Shown piece by piece: positions 38,681-49,781 of a stretch of DNA of 64,000 nucleotides; the first letter of the stretch is position 1; each line of letters opens with the position of its first letter. The notes under the pieces were generated by a model that did no database searches, was not told where the DNA came from, and saw only the letters and a program-made list of their open reading frames with translations. The DNA lies in contig JAJKFH010002273.1 in NCBI GenBank assembly GCA_023333565.1, positions 1,426,001 through 1,490,000 on the forward strand. The letters run 5' to 3'. The position numbers and the translations under genes were made by a program. Source of the DNA: Puffinus mauretanicus (Eukaryota; Chordata; Aves; Procellariiformes; Procellariidae).

Positions 38681-41600
38681 TAACAGGAGGAGGGTTAGAC
38701 CTGTTTCCTACATACCAAGGGAAGTTGTTCCTTCACCTCTGTTGCACTCACCACTTCCTGAATTACTTCTCTGAAATATGAAATATCTGTGTTTTCATCA
38801 TGAAAACTTCTATGTATGGAGATTGAAGTAAACTCAATAATTTAAAAAAAAAAAAAAAACAACAGATGAAAGTGTTAGTAAGCCATTAAAGCATTATGCT
38901 TGCTTCCAGTATTTGTGTTGAAAAATCTTTAAAATGGGACTATAACTTGTGATGTGAATAGTTATTTTTGGAAATGCATTGTGTACATGAAAACTTAGTT
39001 ACACAAGGGGTAATTCGAAGAAAATCATAAAGTTCACATTGTTCCCTGGTGGCACAACCATAGTGGCATAAAAATTGGTTACATATTTGCAGCAGTCAGA
39101 GTGAGAAAATGTAAGTAATTGAACATCATCTCATTTTGCTGTCTTGATTCCCTGTTTTGATGGATTATGTTCAGGAGATGCAGCCTAGAAGTGTTCAAAT
39201 TGTCTGACGTTCTCTAGAGTTAGTGAGGCACATGGAAGTCAAAGGGCTATGCAAAAGTGCTTGATATTAGAACTTGACTAACATTTGTTACCTCTCTTGA
39301 GCTTGGTACTATACAGAGATTCACCTTAATGCATTATAATACACTAAATATGCTATAGATCTGTCTTTTCTAATATAACACGAAAATACAGAAGGAAAAC
39401 TTGCTAACTCCTTGTACATCCTTCAACTGATATGTGGATGCTGTTTACCCAGGCATTTTTATACAGGAGCCCAATAGTAAAACAAATAAAATGGAGACAT
39501 TCTTGCCATGGGCGGGGGGGACGGGGAGAGAGAGAGATTCATCGCAACAGCCTGTTTCTGCAAATGCTATTAGGTGGAATGTAACATCCAGATGTTGTCT
39601 CATGAGTTTAGCTCATATGCAAAACATTCCTTTAGTAATATGATTCCACAAGAAACCATAAAAAAAGAATAAAATAAAACTAAAATAAAACTCATCAAGA
39701 GATGGTAAAAACTTACTTATTTTTAATTGCTGTGATAGGCCCTTCCCCTCCTATTGTCAATTCAAAATTCTTTCCTTTTTCCTTTTGTGGTTCAGGTCAG
39801 AATATGTTCTTGCTGTAGAAACCCAACTAGTACGGTGGTCCTCTAATTGGGTGATCTTGAATAATGGGGAGTTGACTCGGGAATCAGTTTAACAGTGTCT
39901 TCCAGCTTGGCAAATACATTATCCAAATTTTTACGTTTAGTTGTATGATACTTTGTCTTTTGGACATGCAAATTTTAAAGTATTAAATGCAAAACATACT
40001 TTAGACAGTGCTGTAAGATCTCGGAGGATAATGCATGATAATGGTAAAATCATGCCCTGATCAATGATCAGCTGTGTCTTGTAACTAGCAGAGTCTCCAT
40101 CTTTGATTTTGTGGAAGTAGTTGATGGCTTAGTATTAGTTGGGCTCAGAGGTTTGACGTGGGGGAACATTTCCCATTCTTCCCAAAGCCCTTCATGCTTT
40201 ATATTTGGAATGCAGCAGTCCATGAGGCACGTGCAAACATCTGAGAAATCTGAAAAAATGTGACATGTTGAAGACGGAAAGGAACAAACAGAGAAAATGG
40301 AAGTTCAAAATATGTCTTTGAGTAAACTGGAAGTCAAGCATAAAGACATAGTTACACTTTTAAGACTTGTATTATAGCAGAATTTTATACCTGGTTGGAG
40401 GGGGCATAGTATAAATTTTTGTTCTTGAAGGCTACATTTAGAAAAAGAAAGCAACCTACAATAACAACAATGTAAGTGATAAACACCTGAGTTAACTGAG
40501 CAGTATGGGGTAATTGTATCCCTGTATTAATTTTTGATGGTGATGCAGAAAAGTACTGTGTTGGACTATAATGGATTAGGTATGCTGCATTAGAGATTAA
40601 CTTCAATAAATATGTAATGAAAACTGGCTTCAACTCACAGTTACTGAGTCAAATAGGCTAACTTTTCACGTGTACTATGCTGTGTTAGGCCTTTGGGGGG
40701 AAGAAGGTTTTGAAGTAATGTCTCTTTTTTTAAATTTTTTTTTTAATTATTTTTTAAAGGCTTCCTACTTATGATTGGCACATCACGTAAAAGAAAACCA
40801 GAGTGAAAATGTAGGGCACTGTCTCCTAAAAGTTCCCTTAAATTTAATAATTATACTTTTGTAGGCTCTTTTTCCCCCCCCAAACACATATCCCTTTCTC
40901 TCCTCCACTCCCATCATCCCCAAAAAGGAGGAGGAGTCAAAAATGAGGCTATACCTCTCTCCTTTTGGAGGGGTCAACTGAGTTCTGGTGATCTTGCAAC
41001 ATTAGGATTGTGATATTTGACATAATTAACAAAATGCCTGTCTTAGCGCTAGCTGCCAGTCCCTGACTTGATGCATGGAAGCAAACATTCCCATGTTTGT
41101 CTGCTGTTCTTCACACAGCAGATCTTTTTTTTTCTTTGTATGACTTGGTATAACGGATGGTTGCCTAGGCACAATGTATTTTCATTATGTAAGGAGTTGT
41201 ACAAATACTTCAGTAAATGATGAGCAGAAAATTCGTAACGAGAAGAAGACAATTAAACTTTTATGCAATTCCTGGAAAGGTTTACATAACCTTAAACTAC
41301 CTTTTCCATGAAGTCACTTGTGTGTAAAGTTCTCAAAGAAGTCATGCCACTCTAGAAGCATGTTTGAAGTGAAGCCGTATTGCCATGTAGTATGGAGAAG
41401 TTGTGGGCCTGTAGGGATGGGATCTGTTTGTCTGCCTCGGGAAGGCATGGTTAAGAATTTACTGCTTTGTCCAACTGATTTTTACTTCCTGAGTGGAAGA
41501 AGTTATTAGTATTAGTAGTTAGAAATGCAATTAGTAGTTGGTTAAATAGTAAGTGACAGCTTGAATAGTAAGATATGCAGAAAAATGCACTGTTTTAAGA

Positions 41601-42776
41601 AAAGAAGAAAAAAAAATTTAAAAAGGCAAAAAGACAAATATTCCCTTGTTTACTGATGAAGGTCAGATTTATTCAAAGCAAGTATGTCCAGTCTGTTGTA
41701 ATACTGTCATATTGATACAAGGTATAATTAAACAAAACCTTTTGGTGGTGAATAGAAATAAACTTTTATATAGGGATTAAATACTGCAGTGCTGCTGGGC
41801 ACAATTGTGCATAGTATAGTCAATCAATCTTTCAGAAACTTTTTTTTTCCCAGATATTAAGAAAGAGTGAAAAAATTATGTTGTATGCAAGATAAAATTG
41901 TTGATCTAATGTTAATTTTCGTGTGTATTTAATCTCCCATTAAATTTGGATTTACATTTTTATTGTTTTGGAGATCATTATTTGTGTATGCTGTGGCATT
42001 GGTTTTCTAAATTGCAACTTTGTGCTTTCAAGCATAGCCATTTCCATTTGAACGGGGATATACTGAAAATGTGCTAAAGAGTGCCAACTGTTATACAATG
42101 CTTTCCAAAGCTTTTTCCCAGGACTTAATGGCCAGCCCTCTCATTTGACCTGGAGTGAAACAAGTACCTCTCTTATCTAAGTTTAGGTCTCCCAAGCAGG
42201 AAATCTTATACAGAAAAAGTAGTATTCTGTTTTCATTTTCTTCTAAACTCATTGTGATTTAACTTGGACTAAAATCACTTAAACTGTTGGGGTTTACTGG
42301 GAAGGGATTGTTGCACATTTTAAGTGAGCATCTGGTACGCATGCAACTGAGCCATATGCAATCCCGGTGTCTTTAGAAGGTGAAAGGCCAGTGTAGTGGT
42401 AATTTTGCCCTCTTTGCACCAGATGTTAAAGCTCTGTAATGTCCCTGAGTGACCATTAGATCACAGGCAGCTGGGATTGGTGGTTTATGTTTAATTTATT
42501 ATCACACTATTAATCTATCTGACTGTCAGAACTCTCTTCCTCATCATTTCCAGAAGTCCTTATATTTTAGGGACAATTTAATTTCCCTTATGATGGATCA
42601 CTTTTATTTTGGCTATATTTTTACATAGATGAAGCTTGGCATCCATTTTTGGGGGTGGTTTTTAGAGTGGCAATATATGAATCTAACAACTCATTAAGCT
42701 TTAAAAGCATGCCTGAATTCATTTCATGCAGTATGCTGTGGATTAAAACACATCTCCTACAATCACCTTTGTGTTT

Positions 42777-42850
42777 AAAAAAACAAACAAACAAAACCCT
42801 AAAAAAACCCAAACAACCAACGCACCACCCCAACCCACCGCCAACCCCTC
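42777..42850 (+). repeat. A/C-rich low-complexity tract
   Basis: CAAA-type units grade into ACCC/CCAAC words with almost no G or T, which is the complement of the G/T-rich tracts elsewhere in the window. The Pro/Thr/Asn/Lys-rich part of the 119-codon frame at 42,649-43,008 comes from this tract. Confidence 0.75.
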
Positions 42851-42859
42851 TCCGCTGTA

Positions 42860-45230
42860 GATATTTTTTCCATTTACAAGTCTATTTAGATTTATCTGGT
42901 ATGTTTCTTGGACTCTTGGCTGGAGTTGGCTTGCTCAGTTTTGCATTTGTGTTTTTATGTTGGCAGGGAAGAAAGGGAGAGGGAATGCTGGGGGAATGGA
43001 AGAGATAATGACAGTAGTAAGAGAAAGAGGCTTGGAGTTCACTATTGATAATTCTTGGAACATTTTAAGCTAACAGTGGGAAGAAATTGACAATGCTATT
43101 CTAATTTATTTTACCATCAAGATGTTTTCTTGCTTCAGTAATTCAAGGGCAATTTTAATAGCTTATGGACTTAAATGCTGTGGTCTTGACTTACCTTTAA
43201 AGGAACAACAGAAAAAAAAACAATATTTCCATATATTTGTTTCCCATATTCCTTCCCTCGCACCCTTGCCTACCGCCGTGCCAAATATTTGTAACTCTTG
43301 CTGGGGGAAAACGCTTTTTTATAATTAATATTTTGCTCCATCAAGTGAAGCCTTTATCCAAATGGGATGTTCATTACACTGCTAAAAGTGATGGTGGAGT
43401 CTGCAGGACTAAATTATCTTTTGCCGCTGTCCTCATTTCTGACCCTCCCTCCCATCAGTGCCAAATCTGCAGACCAGCTGCTGTAGGAATAGGTGATGAG
43501 TGACTGGATGCTCATCACTGGCTGCCGCACAGCACTCTACATGGATCACGTCCTTGGCAAGTCTCACCTGCTCTTTCAGCCATAAGAAATTCATAGTTCC
43601 AAATTCACTTTTTGCTTTGGATTCAGTGTGCATGTGCCCAGGGCGCTGCCTTCAAAGATAGTTTTGAAAGTTTTTATTGAAAAAGATCTGGTGCTCTTAC
43701 CTCTGGCAGACTTGTTCTTTATCCATGTAACTGCTTTTGGGTATTGCTAGCCTTTCTGGGTCAAGAAGGCAGAAACTAGTACGTTTGTGTCAGTACCACA
43801 GAACAGATATTTCCACACCACTGTTCTTGTCCTAATAGGCTTGTGTGCACTCCTGGTAGGATATGGCACATCAAGAAGTTCTGGAACTGGAGGGAGAACT
43901 TACTGGTTCCTTTTAGGAGCCCAAATGATTTAAAAGAGAAGAAAAATTAGGCAACTTTGGGAAGTCCACAGAAGTTAGGATTTCAGTTTTCTATGTGCTT
44001 CTGAAAAGGTGATTCTTCTAAGTTAGCACATGCATGGATAATTGATAGCAATCATTAATCTGTAAAAATCTATCTTCTGTATGTTGAATATATGGGGGTT
44101 TTAATACTAATTGAAAACCAGCAATATGCTAACTTCTGTGAGTTAATGTCCTTTAACTACTCTTAGGGCATGGAGTGCTTGGACATTGCACTGTCAGCTG
44201 ATGCAGTGAAATTAGGAATGAATCTAAAACAGTACCGTTGAAATTTCAACAGGACCCAAAGGAATGTAAATATATCAACTAACAAAATACAGCATAAGTT
44301 CTGTTTTTTATTACTTGAATATAAACTTGTACTGTATTTTGTTAGTTGATATAAATTCAATAGAATCATTCCCAGTGATTTATAATGCTCATTTTAATTT
44401 ACACTGTTTAAAGCACATTAATCTTTTCATGCAAATTTTTTTTCTATGATTAATGGCAATAAGTATTGCATAAAAACTTGAGAAAAGTCTCCTCCCCCCC
44501 ACCCCTTTATGAAACTTCATGTAGTGAGGTCACAGTATCTTAAAATAGTGAGTGAGTTAACTTTTAATGTTTACAGCAATGTTTTGCAAAATCAGTGATC
44601 TCATTATTCAAAATATATTTGTGTTAATTTATAGTAAGTTGCATGCATGGAATTTTATGATAAATGTTCTGTTTCTGCAAACATTATGACACACTCTTAA
44701 TAGAGAGCAGAGATCAGGCAGATATCTGCACAGATGTACAATGATTCATATTTATTCACTGGGATAAAGCTGCAAAGATTACCATGGCATTCTGTGTGTT
44801 TAATACCTAATAAATATTATGTTTGTATAATTACTTGCAAAAGAATTTGTAGAGAGTTTAATGATGATCACTTTAGTGCAAATGAGATTAATTTTTTCCC
44901 TAAATTAGCACTTGCCACTCATTTGGGTCAGTGGCCAAATTGTAATTACTGTTTAATGTGTCTACAACCCCTGTAGTTTGCATGCTCCTTTACAGATGTA
45001 CCAGAAAACGAGGTCTCTGCCCAGTAAACCTTAGCAGTCGTGCTTGTTCTTATAACTGTATAGATTCCGCTGAAGATACTGGAAACGCTCGTGTTACAGT
45101 AAGCGGAAGATAAATTTGGCTTACGTAAGTGATAGTGCAGTTTCGAATCCTGTTAGAGGTAGAGGAAACTTTAAGAAAAAGTAGATTCATCCATTGTTAG
45201 GGTTTTCATGCGAGTATTAAACTCAAGGCA
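42860..45230. other. AT-rich non-coding stretch, no gene seen
   Basis: No gene. A perfect long hairpin (44,271-44,353) is listed separately. The block about 44,560-44,980 has many TAAT/ATTA cores and an ATTTGCAT-like flavour but no simple repeat or recognised transposon. It could be a conserved enhancer, but that is a guess from composition. A GTTTCGAATCC-like string near 45,140 resembles a tRNA B box but lacks any cloverleaf. Confidence 0.55.
44271..44353. repeat. Long near-perfect hairpin (30-bp stem)
   Basis: Bases 44,271-44,292 are the exact reverse complement of 44,332-44,353 (22 bp). Pairing continues inward from 44,294-44,300 to 44,324-44,330 with one mismatch and one wobble pair. This gives about a 30-bp stem and a 23-base T-rich loop. 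Such a length does not arise easily by chance. It fits a small palindromic DNA element (MITE-like) or a miRNA precursor. No known family is recognised, and no terminal TA or TTAA duplication is obvious. Confidence 0.7.
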
Positions 45231-45237
45231 GCAGTTT

Positions 45238-46590
45238 ATGTGGCTGGAGGGCAGAAACTCAGCCGCGGGCTGCTCAGGCCTGGTGGTGAGGCTGCCGCGG
45301 CCAGTCCCCCGCCCTGGCTGGGGCAGCTGCACCAGCCCGGCTGCTTGGTGTAGCTCTGGGGGTGGCTGGCCGGGCTTTGCTCTCCAGGGCTAGGGTGCTA
45401 GCAGGGTCCTCGCCTGTCCCCAGAGGTGCATGCTGCCAGTGGGGCTATTCTCGCTAGGTTAGGGAGCTGCAGGAGGAGGTGAGCAGACTTCATGTCACCA
45501 GGAAAGAGGGAGCACGAGGATCTTCACAGGGACCCTGTCGAAATGTGCCTGCACCCCATCTGCACAGAAGGGGGCAGATGGAGGCCGCTTGATTGAGCTG
45601 CAAATGGGGACTGTCACCATTACAAAGGCTGGAGGCTTGTGGTTTCCAGCAGCAAGAGGATGGCTCTATCTGCCTCCACAGATCTGCACCTGCAGAGTAA
45701 GTTTGGTGCCCTGGTAGCAGATGAGGAGCTCCCCCTGGGGAAGTATCACAGGTGCTGCATCTGAACCTCATGTCCACCACAAGAGGAAGTGCCAAGGGGT
45801 TACGGTGGGAGACTCCCTGCTGACTTGACCAAGGGAGACTTGCTGCTTGCTGGAGACTCAGAGCTGGGATGTCATGGAGGCTGACAAGGCTAACCTGGCC
45901 CTTGGACAGTTTCTCCTGCTTCTCTTCCATGTGGGCATCAGCAATATGACCAGCAATATCAACAGCAACTGTCTCGCACTCCTCACCTTCAGAAAAGGCC
46001 AAAAGGACAATCTGGGGAACTACAGACCTCACTTTAATCCCTGGGAAAATCACCAAGAAATTTTGGGCACATGAAGGTGGTCGGTGATTGGGAATGGATG
46101 GTGTTGCTAAGGGTAAATCATCTTTGACCAGCCTGGATGTCTTCTATAATAAAATAACTGGATTTGCCATGAGGAAAAGGCAGCGCATGTCACTTACCTC
46201 AACTTTAGCAAAGCTTTCCCCAGTGTCTCCCACAATGTTTCTGTGTCCAAGTTAAGCTATTACAGTCTGAGTGGATGGACAGTAAAATACTGATTGGATG
46301 GACTTAGGTTGAAGGAATGGACCAGCAAGAATATTAGGAAGTTCAGCAAGTACAAATGCAAAGCCTTGCATTTGGGAAGAAATAACCCCCGGCAACATAA
46401 CAGGCTGGGGAGCAGCTCTGCAGAAAAGGACCTGCTTCCCGGTGACAGCGAGCTGAGCATGAGCCAGCAGCGTGCGCTGGCAGCAGAGATGGTCAATGGC
46501 ATCCTGTATTTAAAGAAGCACAGCTGGTAGATTGAGGAAGTAGAGATGGAAGATTGAAAGGATATCCTCCCTCTACTCTACTGAGACTTC
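45238..46590 (+). mobile_element. CR1-type LINE retrotransposon remnant, internally deleted
   Basis: From family knowledge, CR1 is the dominant non-LTR retrotransposon of birds and reptiles and encodes an ORF1 protein and an endonuclease/reverse-transcriptase. The order of remnants on the plus strand matches it. A GC-rich 5' segment (about 45.24-45.43 kb) is followed by GAGCTGCAGGAGGAGGT at about 45.47 kb, which is ORF1-like. Next comes a KRKC..VTVGDSLL-like frame near 45.78-45.82 kb and FHVGISNMTSN near 45.93 kb, which recalls the HVGTND motif. Then FRKGQKDNLGNYRPH (about 45.99-46.03 kb) matches the start of the reverse-transcriptase domain. A frame-broken AFDTVSHN-like stretch lies at about 46.2 kb, and KCKALHLGRNNP...SSSAEKDL...MSQQRALAA..NGIL (46.35-46.51 kb) is the C-terminal RT region. 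Most of the endonuclease and central RT, including the catalytic YxDD box, is missing, and stop codons break the frames, so it is dead. The 3' edge is approximate because the usual 3' octamer repeats are not seen. The 5' edge is less certain still. Confidence 0.85.
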
Positions 46591-46599
46591 TAAAATCAG

Positions 46600-49035
46600 A
46601 AAACATTTTTCAATGGGCAGTAACAGTGCTTACACAAAAGAAGTTCTAAGATGAAATTTCAGAAGAGGAGCATGCAATAGGTGGATTTTTTCATTATTAC
46701 ATAATAAAAAAAAATATAATAATAGAAAGAGCTAATATCACATACTTGAGTATACCTGGGGTACCATGTGCTATGACACCTGAAACTTCTAAAGACATAG
46801 TTATTTGTTTTCTTAGAAGCATTTTGCTTCTGATTTTCTGTTCTTTAATGAAACCTAAGTATTGAGGCTCTTTGGTTTTTAGGGCTTTCTATGTAATGTA
46901 GTTTTCAGGTAACGTGCTGCTAAACTTGAGAAGCAGGAAGGAACAATGGTAGGTTGGGAGCTATCGTTTTAACTAAGGTTATTTGCTTGTTTTATTTCAA
47001 TTCTTTTTGCTACACAGATACTATGACAGTAGTTAAATATACCCCTTTCTTACCTCCTCCTTAGGATTTTCATACCAAAAAAAAAGGCCTTCTGGAAGTT
47101 AAGGTAATGGAAGCTTTGTAATTGAGTATTTTTGTAAAATATAGTATAGAGTGCTAACTAATTCTTAGGGAATGTCTGTTATAATCATTAACTCAGTAAG
47201 AGGAAAAATCATATTGGTCTTTTAATATCACGGAAAAGGTATTAAAATGGATGTGATTTCTTTTCTTTGTATCAACTGTGTGTTGCAAAAACTCAAGATT
47301 ACGTTAAATCGTTACAGGTGAAAGGCTTTTATGCATTCTAAGATGATTAAAAATATGGTCAAAATACTGCAGTGGAGAAATACCCCCAGAACTGTAATGC
47401 TGAGATCTTTTACCACCGTTTAGGTTGTAAAAACACCAAAAAAAAAGAAAAAACACCAAAAAAACCCCACCAGCCCCCCAAACAACAACAACAAACATCC
47501 AAAACACCACATCAATTATTTGTGCACCTTTATGTCACTCACAGATCACATACGTGATTTTGCATTGTCACGTGTCTTCAATTTCAACATATCTGTGAGG
47601 GCTTTTTACAAAAATCCTTTATTTTTCCCAAAATATGACTTGCTACTACAAATTTTAAGCCTTGTTACGCTATAATTGACCAGTCTGATACAGAGTGAAA
47701 TTGTCCATTAAAAAGTTAAGGCTTCTTTTTTTACCTCTTTCCTTTACTTTCCATAATCTGCCTTATTCTGAGGGCCAAGCAAAAACGCTGCATTGAGTCC
47801 TAATGCCTCAGGAGAGTCAGGAGGAGCAAAGCACACCCATGCAGTATGATGAAAAAGGCTCAGCAATACCCGCAGCTGCCAAACAGATGAGCAGTTTTTA
47901 ATGGAGCTAAGATTCACAATGAAATCTGGGCCCAGAACTAATCGGATCTAATTAAGACGGACACGTCATGGTCCAGTACTGTTGACAGGGTCAGGGTTCC
48001 TGTAGCTCTAAATGAGGCATGTTATAATTATGATCTAATTGAAAAGCTGGGAGTGATACAGAACCTGTGCACTGCAGGGTCTGAAAGAAAAGTTGCTTTT
48101 CAGGTCCTGTTGTGTACCTTATTAGATTGTTAATGCTCAATTAGACAGCTGTGCATTTAAAGAAAAAAAAGTGCATGTGACAGTTGCACATGGTTCAAAG
48201 AAAACCTGTAAGAATTTTCAATATCTTTTTGGATTTCATTCATGGAGACCTACTAAATATACAGAAATAAACTTTTTTATTTGTTTGATGTTTGCATTTC
48301 TCCTCACAGTTTATCTTGATATACAGCAAGGCAAAGGGCTCTTAGATTATTTTATCACGATGCAGAAATACAGTGGAGGTTTTTCAAAGTGTAGTGTGTG
48401 CATGCATCTATCTGCAGTATGATATATGAGATTTGGAGGTTGTATTTTCTAGCTCTCATCTGTCACTATCAAGCAATCCAAGGGCTTTGGAGTGGCTTTC
48501 TCATTCTAGGAACTGTGGTGCCTTCAATTCTGTTGTGAGTATGACTGACTTGCAAATTATCATGCCTTATGTCACACACAGTTCCAATTTCTCCTTTTTC
48601 TGGTACAGAATTTATGGATTTGAATTCATTCATTTCTTTTTTATAAGACTATGTTTCCAATGAAGAGCTTTATTAGAAACCAGGACTTCTCACTCCACCT
48701 TGAAAAGTCATTCACACATGCACTAACTGCATAGAAAACCGCTGCCATTGTGAAGTGGAGAGTTCTGCTCTGATCCAGCGTGTTCTTGCATTTAGCATGC
48801 GTGAATAAGAGAGATACCGAGCCTAAATCTGCACAGCTTAACATGTGTTAAAGTTTGAGATGAAGACTTTCTTCCAATCTGCAGGGAATTCCAATACCAC
48901 AAAATGTTTTTGTTCTAGATCATCAAGACATTTTTCAAAAACATTTCTAAAGAGTTCTCTTATTCTACTTTTTACTTAAATCAATTTTGAAAAGCCTGCA
49001 TAAGCTCTGTGAAACCAAAGCAATATGGCCATAAC
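46600..49035. other. AT-rich non-coding stretch, no gene seen
   Basis: No gene or recognised transposon. An A/C-rich tract at 47,429-47,512 is listed separately. The block about 47,790-48,170 is less AT-rich than its surroundings and has several ATTA/TAATTA-type cores and no simple repeat. It might be a conserved non-coding element, but conservation cannot be judged from one sequence. Confidence 0.55.
47429..47512 (+). repeat. A/C-rich low-complexity tract
   Basis: Repeated ACACCAAAAAA-type and CCCC/CAACAA words, nearly lacking G and T. The antisense frame (68 codons, Phe/Val/Gly-rich) is the translation of this tract and not a gene. Confidence 0.75.
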
Positions 49036-49040
49036 ATTTG
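49035..49040. repeat. Target-site duplication, left copy of solo LTR
   Basis: CATTTG directly abuts the LTR end on the low-coordinate side and pairs with CATTTA on the other side (49,776-49,781). Confidence 0.65.
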
Positions 49041-49775
49041 TGTGGTAGATTAGCCTTGGCTAACACCAGCTCACCCAGTTAGCCCACCCAGCTGCTCACT
49101 CTCTCCCCCTCGTGAGTGGGACAGAGAGAAAATAGGATGAGAAAGGTTGTGTGTCAAGATAACGACAGGAAGATGGCTTACCAGTTACAGTCACAGGCAA
49201 AATAGACTTGACTTGGGGAAAATTAATTAAATTTATTGCCAATTAAAAATAGAGTCAGATGTTGAGAAACAAAGACAAAAGCTAAAATAGCTTCCCTCCA
49301 CACAGTCCCTTCTTCCCAGGCTCAACATCACTCCTTCACTCCCAACTCCTCTGCCCCCAGCCCCGAGCAGCAAGGAGTGGGGCCTGGGGAGGGTACAGGC
49401 AGTACAGGGAGATTTCTTCCTGCCACTTCTTTGCTCTCACACTTTTCCCCTGCTCCGGCATGGGCTTTCCACGGCCCACAGTGAATGGCGCCATGGAGCA
49501 TCTCCTCATTTGCTGACCTTGGTGTTTGTTGCCTCTCCTGTTTCTCACACTTTCCCCCCTCCTTCCTCCCTCTGACTGTCCAGCATTTTGCCCTTCCTTA
49601 CCCAGGCTTTCCCCGAGGGGCCGCCACCGTGGCTGCGGGGCTCAGCCGCGCCCTGCGGTGGGTGGGTTGGGGCCGGCTGGAACCGGCTGTGTCCGGCACG
49701 GGGCAGCCCCGGCCGCTCCTCACAGGGGCCGCCCTGCAGCCCCCTGCCAGCCCCTGGGCACCTGCACCCCATACA
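49041..49775 (-). mobile_element. Solo LTR of an avian endogenous retrovirus
   Basis: On the minus strand the element begins TGTATGGGG (at 49,775) and ends CTACCACA (at 49,041), giving canonical TG...CA ends and a length of 735 bp. The flanks are CATTTG (49,035-49,040) and CATTTA (49,776-49,781), a 6-bp target duplication with five of six identical. Six bases is the size typical of ERVK-class (beta-retrovirus-like) insertions. An AATAAA polyadenylation signal lies on the minus strand at 49,232-49,237. It is followed by GGGGAAAATTAATT-like and CAAGTCAAGTC-type words resembling the R/U5 part of an LTR family common in bird genomes, as I remember it. The upstream U3 part is GC-rich. There is no primer-binding site, gag, pol or env next to it, so it is a solo LTR left by recombination. 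Open frames across it (77-126 codons) are incidental. The family name is not assigned. Confidence 0.8.
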
Positions 49776-49781
49776 CATTTA
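49776..49781. repeat. Target-site duplication, right copy of solo LTR
   Basis: CATTTA abuts the 5' end (minus sense) of the LTR and matches the left copy at five of six positions. An A-run continues directly to 49,799, so the element inserted at the edge of an A-rich tract. Confidence 0.65.

Larger units (their letters stand above)
35500..42770. other. AT-rich non-coding stretch, no gene seen
   Basis: No gene was recognised. The longest frame is 128 codons on the minus strand (36,189-36,575) and has no motifs. Features in the stretch are a hairpin at 36,848-36,940, a G/T-rich tract near 37,443-37,489, a T-run at about 37,774-37,791 and an A/C-rich tract at 38,622-38,680. There is also a poly(A) run near 38,844-38,859 and a G-rich patch near 39,511-39,530 that runs into a GA repeat. 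Confidence 0.55.

Noticed and set aside
45125..45150. tRNA B-box-like string GTTTCGAATCC
   Set aside because: No A box at the right distance and no acceptor or anticodon stem could be formed around it.
45490..46056. 188-codon open frame on the minus strand, the longest in the window
   Set aside because: It is antisense to the CR1 remnant, whose plus-strand frames match known CR1 motifs, so it is a shadow.
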